Shown here in pieces: positions 59,420 to 64,000 of a DNA stretch of 64,000 nt. The position numbers and the translations under genes were made by a program. A model generated the notes under the pieces. The model made no database searches, was not told where the DNA came from, and saw only the letters and a program-made list of their open reading frames with translations. Numbering within the stretch: the stretch's first letter is position 1; the number at the start of each line of letters is the position of its first letter. The stretch is from Suilimivivens sp009774465 (GTDB taxonomy: Bacteria > Bacillota > Clostridia > Lachnospirales > Lachnospiraceae), in contig CANDAE010000008.1 in assembly GCA_947382645.1 (NCBI GenBank), positions 1-64,000 of the forward strand, in the 5' to 3' direction.

Positions 59420-60297
59420 TGGCAAACACAACTAAGACAAGATCAAGAAGTTTTCATGCAAAAGTCAGCAACACAATTACTTATATTGTATTGATTCTTA
59501 TGAGCATTATCTGGCTGTTCCCTTTTGTTGGGCTGGTGCTTCAAAGCTTCCGTTCCTATGCAACGGAATATGGCGGAATGGTATCCTATATTGTGCCGAA
59601 GGCTTTTTCCTGGGATAATTACGTTTATCTTTTCAGCGGGGAATGTTCTTTTGTAAGATGGTATTTAAATACATTGATTATAGCTTTATCTGTGGCTGTG
59701 CTTAATACAGTTATGATTCTGTGTGTAGCTTATGCGTTATCAAGAAGCCGCTTTAAGGGAAGAAATTTCCTGATGCAGCTTTGGCTGATTCTGGGTATGT
59801 TCCCCGGATTCCTTACCATGATCTGTCTGTATTTCCTGTTAAAGCAGATCGGATTGACACAGGCAGGCGCAATTCCCGGTTTGATTCTGGTAACTGTTGC
59901 CAGCGCCGGTATGCAGTATTATGTAAGTAAGGGATATCTGGATACCGTTCCAAAAGCCCTTGACGAATCAGCAAGAATTGATGGTGCTTCCAATGCAAGG
60001 ATTGCCCTTACCATTATTCTGCCACTGGCAAAGCCTATCATTATCTATACAGCGCTGACAGCTTTCATGGCGCCCTGGTGTGATTATGTATTTGCATCCT
60101 ATGTGGCATTTGGATACAGTGACAGCTATAACGTGGCAGTAGCATTACAGAGATGGGTATGGACAAACGATTATCAGGGCTTTTTCACAAGGTTCTGTGC
60201 CGGCGGCGTACTTGTTGCAATTCCGGTAACAATCCTGTTCATGTGCCTGCAGAAGTATTATGTTGAAGGTGTTACAGGCGGTGCGGTAAAGGGTTAA
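59419..60297 (+). CDS. Sugar ABC transporter permease, MalG/GanQ-like
   Basis: 292 aa. Six membrane helices; EAA loop DESARIDGASNARIALTIIL, then PLAKPIIIYTALTAFMAPWC and FFTRFCAGGVLVAIPVTILF typical of MalG. It pairs with the permease above, overlapping its stop (TAATG). Together with the GH53 enzyme the set matches the ganSPQ/galactan layout of Bacillus, although maltose-type systems look alike in sequence. Confidence 0.9.
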   Translation: MANTTKTRSRSFHAKVSNTITYIVLILMSIIWLFPFVGLVLQSFRSYATEYGGMVSYIVPKAFSWDNYVYLFSGECSFVRWYLNTLIIALSVAVLNTVMILCVAYALSRSRFKGRNFLMQLWLILGMFPGFLTMICLYFLLKQIGLTQAGAIPGLILVTVASAGMQYYVSKGYLDTVPKALDESARIDGASNARIALTIILPLAKPIIIYTALTAFMAPWCDYVFASYVAFGYSDSYNVAVALQRWVWTNDYQGFFTRFCAGGVLVAIPVTILFMCLQKYYVEGVTGGAVKG

Positions 60298-60332
60298 TAT
60301 TTATTGCATACCAGCCTTAAAAGTATTGAAAT

Positions 60333-61319
60333 ATGACAATTGATGATATTGCGAGAGAATTAAATATTTCCAAGACTACCGTTTCCAGAGCAATCTCTGG
60401 AAAAGGTAGGATTGGAACAAAAACAAGAGAGAAAGTTTTAAAATACATTAATGAAAATAATTACAGGCCCAATGCCCTTGCAAAAGGGCTGGCTCAGTCC
60501 AAAACCTTCAATATTGGTTTTGTGATGCCGGAAGATTATAACCTTACGGAGCTTTCTTTTTTTCAAAACTGTATGTGGGGCATCAGCAGCAAGGCGTCAG
60601 ATTTAGATTATGACGTAATCATTTCAATGGTAACGGAAAATGACATTTCCCGTCTGGAACGTCTTGTTGATAACCGAAAAGTGGATGGCATTATTCTTGG
60701 AAGAACGCTGGACAATGATCCGGCTGTGGAGTACTTAAAGAATGCAGGAATCCCTTTTATTGTTATTGGCGCTGCGGAAGATAAAGGGGTGCTTCAGATT
60801 GATAATGACCATCTGGCCGGATGCAGCGAGCTTACAAGCCTGCTTTTAAAGCAGGGAACAGGAAAGCTGGCGCTGATTGGAGGCAGTATGCGTCATATTG
60901 TAAATCAAAAACGTTTGAAGGGATATCAGGATGCATTCGAAAAAAACAGGATTCCCATTGATGACAGTGTGATTTACACGGATACATGCAGTAAAGTTAA
61001 AATTGAGGAAGCAGTCAGGGATCTGCTTTTAAAAAAGGCGGAATGTATTTTATGTATGGATGATGCCATCTGTATTCATGTGCTGAATACTTTGGAAAGA
61101 GAAGCTGTCAAAGTACCCGGGGACATTAAGGTGGCTTCTTTTTATAACAGCAGAATGCTGGAAAACCATCAGCCTGCCATTACGTCGCTCCGGTTTGACG
61201 CAATGGAGCTTGGTGCGGCAAGCTGCAGACTTTTAGCGGACTGTATTGAAAAAAGGGAAGCTGAAGTGCAGACGCTGTTTGGGTATCAGCTTATAATAAA
61301 TGAATCAACGAAGTTATAG
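60333..61319 (+). CDS. LacI family transcriptional regulator
   Basis: 328 aa. The N-terminal HTH reads TIDDIARELNISKTTVSRAI, SGKGRIGTKTREKVLKYI, followed by NYRPNALAKGLAQSKTFNIG, and a periplasmic-binding-like effector domain ending ITSLRFDAMELGAASCRLL. It probably represses the transporter operon through the palindromes at 56421-56452 and is released by a galacto-oligosaccharide. No strong ribosome binding site is visible, but the start is forced by the HTH. Confidence 0.9.
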   Translation: MTIDDIARELNISKTTVSRAISGKGRIGTKTREKVLKYINENNYRPNALAKGLAQSKTFNIGFVMPEDYNLTELSFFQNCMWGISSKASDLDYDVIISMVTENDISRLERLVDNRKVDGIILGRTLDNDPAVEYLKNAGIPFIVIGAAEDKGVLQIDNDHLAGCSELTSLLLKQGTGKLALIGGSMRHIVNQKRLKGYQDAFEKNRIPIDDSVIYTDTCSKVKIEEAVRDLLLKKAECILCMDDAICIHVLNTLEREAVKVPGDIKVASFYNSRMLENHQPAITSLRFDAMELGAASCRLLADCIEKREAEVQTLFGYQLIINESTKL

Positions 61320-61354
61320 GATGCTATTATACGGGAAGGGACAGGAATAAAAAG

Positions 61355-63208
61355 TTGGAAAAATTTGTTGTAAATATTATTCACAGGCCAGAGATGGTAC
61401 CTGAATATGCAGAGAAGGTAACCGGTCATGGAAAGGAAGAAGACATTGGAAGGACAGCGCTGCTTACGGAATCTTTGGACATTTTCAGACTGCAGCAGGA
61501 CTGTGCGCATAAGTATGGCCTGAAAACCACAATTCAAATGACTTATGCCAGTCTTTTTAATGAGGAAGCAATTTCAATTGCAAAAGAACATCATGAAAAG
61601 TATGGAGATGAGATTGCATTATCTCTTTTAGGACTACCCTGTAAGGAATTCAGGGAGAAATATAAGACAAAAGATTTTTGTATCTGGATGTTTTCTATGG
61701 AGGATAAAAAATCTATTGTAGATGATGTGTTTGGAAAATTTTATGATATATTTGGATTTTATCCGGAATCTACAGGTTCCTATTACATGGATGCAGAACT
61801 GGTTAATTACATCAAAGAAAAATATCCTTCTGTAAAATGTGCGGTGGCAACCTGCTGGGAAGAAGGCCCCAAGGCCTATCATACCTGTAATAATTCCTGG
61901 TATACCTTTATGGATGGCGGCCCCTGGAATCCCTGGATTCCCTCCAGACAGAATATTCATGCGCCGGCGGCAAATGAGGCGGAGGACAGCGGCATTGTTG
62001 CAATTCCCCATCTTTCAAGAGATTTGCTTGCCTGCTATGACGGAAATGGTTCCAATTTTGGAACCCATCCCCAGAATGTACTGCGGGGCATGATTTATGA
62101 CACCAAAACATGGGAATATCCTTATTTATATAATTTGATCGATCAGTACCGCTCACTGGAAAAATACAACAATGGCTATGCCTACAATATGATGTTTGTA
62201 GGGCCCGGCTGGTTGAATAAGATGGGGCGCTGGGAATCTCCTTTTGAGCTCCTTAAAAAATCTTATGATGACGGTATGGCTTATTATGGAAAGCTGAAAG
62301 AAGAGGGCAAACTGGAAGATATGACTATGGCGGAGTTTGCCGACTACTTCAGAAGCAAAAAGACTTACACAGAACCTGAGTGTGCTCTTTGGAGAGATAT
62401 TCTTTATGGTTCCGATAAGCAGCTTTTCTGGTACTGCGATCCTTATATGCGTGCCTGCATCAATATGGATCAGGGGGGAGCGCTTGTTGACCTTCGCCCC
62501 TATGCGGCAAAGCTGAAATGGGAGGTTGGTATTGGGACGCCTCATATTCAGGATGCTTCTTATCCGTTTTTGATTCAGGAAAAATACCGTGCAGGTTATT
62601 TTACCCATTATGCAGGGGAGGGAACTGTAAGAAGTGCGAAACTTTCCTACAATGGGGAAGAAGTGGACTTATGTCTTTGCAGAACAAAAGCAAAATTCAG
62701 CGAAGAAATGATCGCGGACGGAAAAAAGACAAGAATTCTTACTCTTGAGCCTGTTACCATTGAGTTTTATGATTTGACGGTAAAGCTTTTGACAAAAATT
62801 TATTTTGAAGAGGGAAGTTCGGAAATCAGAATGGAAAGAACCGTCCTTGAAATGAGCAATCCGGAAGCGAAAGTTGAACTGAATGAATACATGGTAGCCT
62901 GCTATGGCACTACGGAATACACAGAAGATATGTCAGAGATCACACTTACCTGCAAGGGGAAAAATGGGGATAAGTCAATTGCCTATGCATATAAGTGCAG
63001 GGAAGAAGAGGAAGAAGGCGCTTTATCCGTAGAAGCGGTAATCCCGCCTGTTGACACAAGAGTTTCAATGAGAATGTCTGATGAAAAGGCAGTAGGATAT
63101 ATCAAAGAAGGTTATGCATTTTCACCTATGTTTACATTAGGTTATAAAACAACACTTATGGATAAGGAGGTAGTTTCCACATGGCTCAGGCTGGAAAAGG
63201 CAAATTAA
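61355..63208 (+). CDS. Unrecognised large protein of the galactan operon
   Basis: 617 aa from a TTG start. It is soluble, without signal peptide, so cytoplasmic. The first 250 residues look like an alpha/beta barrel related to NodB/GH57-type folds (FYDIFGFYPESTGSYYMDAE, VKCAVATCWEEGPKAY, IVAIPHLSRDLLACYDGNGS), and the C-terminal 250 are beta-rich (YMVACYGTTEYTEDMSEITL). DUF3863-like resemblance is possible but not secure. The position between the regulator and the GH53 gene suggests a role with galactan-derived sugars, perhaps as a glycosidase. The 3' end overlaps the next gene. Confidence 0.5.
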   Translation: MEKFVVNIIHRPEMVPEYAEKVTGHGKEEDIGRTALLTESLDIFRLQQDCAHKYGLKTTIQMTYASLFNEEAISIAKEHHEKYGDEIALSLLGLPCKEFREKYKTKDFCIWMFSMEDKKSIVDDVFGKFYDIFGFYPESTGSYYMDAELVNYIKEKYPSVKCAVATCWEEGPKAYHTCNNSWYTFMDGGPWNPWIPSRQNIHAPAANEAEDSGIVAIPHLSRDLLACYDGNGSNFGTHPQNVLRGMIYDTKTWEYPYLYNLIDQYRSLEKYNNGYAYNMMFVGPGWLNKMGRWESPFELLKKSYDDGMAYYGKLKEEGKLEDMTMAEFADYFRSKKTYTEPECALWRDILYGSDKQLFWYCDPYMRACINMDQGGALVDLRPYAAKLKWEVGIGTPHIQDASYPFLIQEKYRAGYFTHYAGEGTVRSAKLSYNGEEVDLCLCRTKAKFSEEMIADGKKTRILTLEPVTIEFYDLTVKLLTKIYFEEGSSEIRMERTVLEMSNPEAKVELNEYMVACYGTTEYTEDMSEITLTCKGKNGDKSIAYAYKCREEEEEGALSVEAVIPPVDTRVSMRMSDEKAVGYIKEGYAFSPMFTLGYKTTLMDKEVVSTWLRLEKAN

Positions 63209-63393
63209 ATTATAGATGTCCCTCCTGTTTTATGAGAGATCTGGATATTGATATGTTTTATGATAAGGATAAGAAAGAGTATTACTGTATCCGCTGTCAG
63301 TATACAGGAACGGAGGAAGACGTACTTCAAAAAAATGAAATGGTAAGGTTCCGCTATCGGGATATGTATAAACGATTTACAAGTTTTGACTGA
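63181..63393 (+). CDS. Small zinc-ribbon protein
   Basis: 70 aa, ATG at 63181 with AAGGAGG ten bases upstream and a 28-base overlap with the preceding gene. One zinc ribbon: LNYRCPSCFMRDLDIDMFYD and YYCIRCQYTGTEEDV (CPSC and CIRC). Coupling to the unknown galactan-operon protein is notable; its function is not known. Confidence 0.7.
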   Translation: MAQAGKGKLNYRCPSCFMRDLDIDMFYDKDKKEYYCIRCQYTGTEEDVLQKNEMVRFRYRDMYKRFTSFD

Positions 63394-63403
63394 TGGAAGG
63401 TTA

Positions 63404-63454
63404 AAAGGGCTGTGAAAAAATGAAGTTGAATTAACTGCGTTTTTCCAGCCCTTT
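63404..63454 (+). terminator. Stem-loop after the zinc-ribbon gene
   Basis: AAAGGGCTGTGAAAAA (63404-63419) pairs with TTTTTCCAGCCCTTT (63440-63454) with a one-base bulge and a 20-base loop; no clear U tract. It may attenuate the galactanase gene. From here to the next start (about 100 bases) nothing else is seen apart from a short palindrome, CCGCTTGCAGCGG. Confidence 0.45.
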
Positions 63455-63561
63455 ACTTCGCCGCTTGCAGCGGAGAGTTTGACTTTCGTGCAGTGATGTT
63501 TGACACAGGGAATAATTTGCTGTATTTTTGTAATGATAAAGCAGGAAGGATTTGGAGCAAT

Positions 63562-64000
63562 ATGAAATATTATAAAGGAATGGATATATCTACACTTTTG
63601 GAGGTGGAGCGCTGCGGAGGGAAGTTTTATGATAAGGGGGAAGAAAGAGAGCTTCTTTCCATTTTAAAAGATTATGACGTGAATGCCTTAAGAGTGCGTT
63701 TATGGAATGATCCCTATTCGCAAGATGGCAAGCCCTATGGTGCCGGAACAAACGATTTTGAAACTGCAAAAAAACTCCTGCGCCGGGGAAAGGATTTGGG
63801 GTTTGACATTTTGCTTGATTATCATTATAGTGATTTCTGGGCGGATCCGGGGAAGCAGTTTGTGCCCAAGGCATGGCGGGGACATTCTGTGGAGCAGCTG
63901 GAGCAGGCAGTTTATGACTATACGCAGGCTACACTAAGTGAATTGATGGAAGAAGATCTTCTGCCAGAAATGGTACAGGTGGGAAATGAATTGTCCAATG
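63562..64000 (+). CDS. GH53 endo-beta-1,4-galactanase, 5' part
   Basis: The gene runs off the right edge after 146 codons. ATG at 63562 with GGAG upstream. The GH53 signature is unmistakable: YKGMDISTLLEVERCGGKFY, DVNALRVRLWNDPYS, YGAGTNDFETAKKLLRRGKD, LDYHYSDFWADPGKQFVPKA and VQVGNE, where Glu is the acid/base. It cuts beta-1,4-galactan side chains of pectin. There is no signal peptide, so it acts inside the cell on imported oligomers, in line with the upstream transporter. Confidence 0.92.
   Translation, partial: MKYYKGMDISTLLEVERCGGKFYDKGEERELLSILKDYDVNALRVRLWNDPYSQDGKPYGAGTNDFETAKKLLRRGKDLGFDILLDYHYSDFWADPGKQFVPKAWRGHSVEQLEQAVYDYTQATLSELMEEDLLPEMVQVGNELSN

Noticed and set aside
1..64000. 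tRNA, rRNA, riboswitches, integrase, attachment sites
   Set aside because: I looked for the conserved sequences by eye and saw none that I could support; an automated covariance search would be needed to exclude weak ones.

Overview
The window looks like a chromosomal segment of an anaerobic gut Firmicute of the Lachnospiraceae type (Blautia/Ruminococcus/Dorea-like). The GC content is low to moderate, Shine-Dalgarno sites are strong (AGGAGG), TTG and GTG starts are common, and the gene content includes rubrerythrin, a FolB-FolK fusion, DUF6472, DUF4358, DUF5050 and DUF815 proteins. No rRNA, tRNA, CRISPR array or intact insertion sequence was found.

Layout. 1-2.8 kb is an AT-rich accessory patch with four small membrane or zinc-ribbon proteins and a broken NPCBM-like pseudogene. 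2.8-3.3 kb has no gene; its minus strand carries a chain of GNRA-capped hairpins that resembles a truncated group II intron. 3.3-11.6 kb is a minus-strand phage-type cassette: small early-type ORFs, a large single-polypeptide RNA polymerase of the YonO/eukaryotic-RdRP double-psi-barrel type (GGADCDGD motif), a zinc-finger protein translationally coupled to it, structural-type proteins, an LLH holin, a GH25 lysozyme, a membrane/coiled-coil protein and a truncated tape-measure-like fragment. Divergent from it (11.7-13.7 kb) is a sigma factor plus DUF262 operon whose promoter carries two LexA/DinR-type SOS boxes. Together these look like a DNA-damage-inducible element with its own transcription and lysis functions but no visible capsid, portal, terminase or integrase. 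This is the most unusual part of the window.

13.7-28 kb is mixed housekeeping: RlmD, a chemotaxis receptor, an alpha/beta hydrolase, an HD-GYP protein, endonuclease III, a large LRR surface protein, a nitroreductase, a MerR/GyrI-type regulator and an AAA/DUF4143 ATPase. 28-30.6 kb is a metal-resistance operon (ArsR, HMA chaperone, P-type ATPase) with its promoter and operator. 30.6-36.2 kb is an envelope two-component system (secreted VCBS-like protein, OmpR regulator, histidine kinase, membrane protein) followed by an amidase-deacetylase fusion. The fusion gene and the distant LRR gene both sit behind arrays of an 11-bp repeat (core TGATGCA), which suggests a small regulon. 36.2-40.6 kb has rubrerythrin, VanZ, a lipoprotein and an MBOAT/DHHW acylation pair. 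40.7-43.8 kb (mainly minus strand) has pyrI, pyrB, a nitroreductase and small membrane proteins. 43.8-48.2 kb is a folate operon (folC, folE, HD hydrolase, folP, folBK, DUF6472). 48.2-56.2 kb holds DUF5050, pheA, a DUF815 ATPase, a polyphosphate pair (ppx, ppk) and maf.

56.3-64 kb is a galactan/galacto-oligosaccharide operon: a solute-binding protein broken by an extra G in a poly-G run, two permeases, a LacI regulator with operator-like sites at the promoter, a large unrecognised protein, a zinc ribbon protein and the start of a GH53 endo-beta-1,4-galactanase cut by the window edge.
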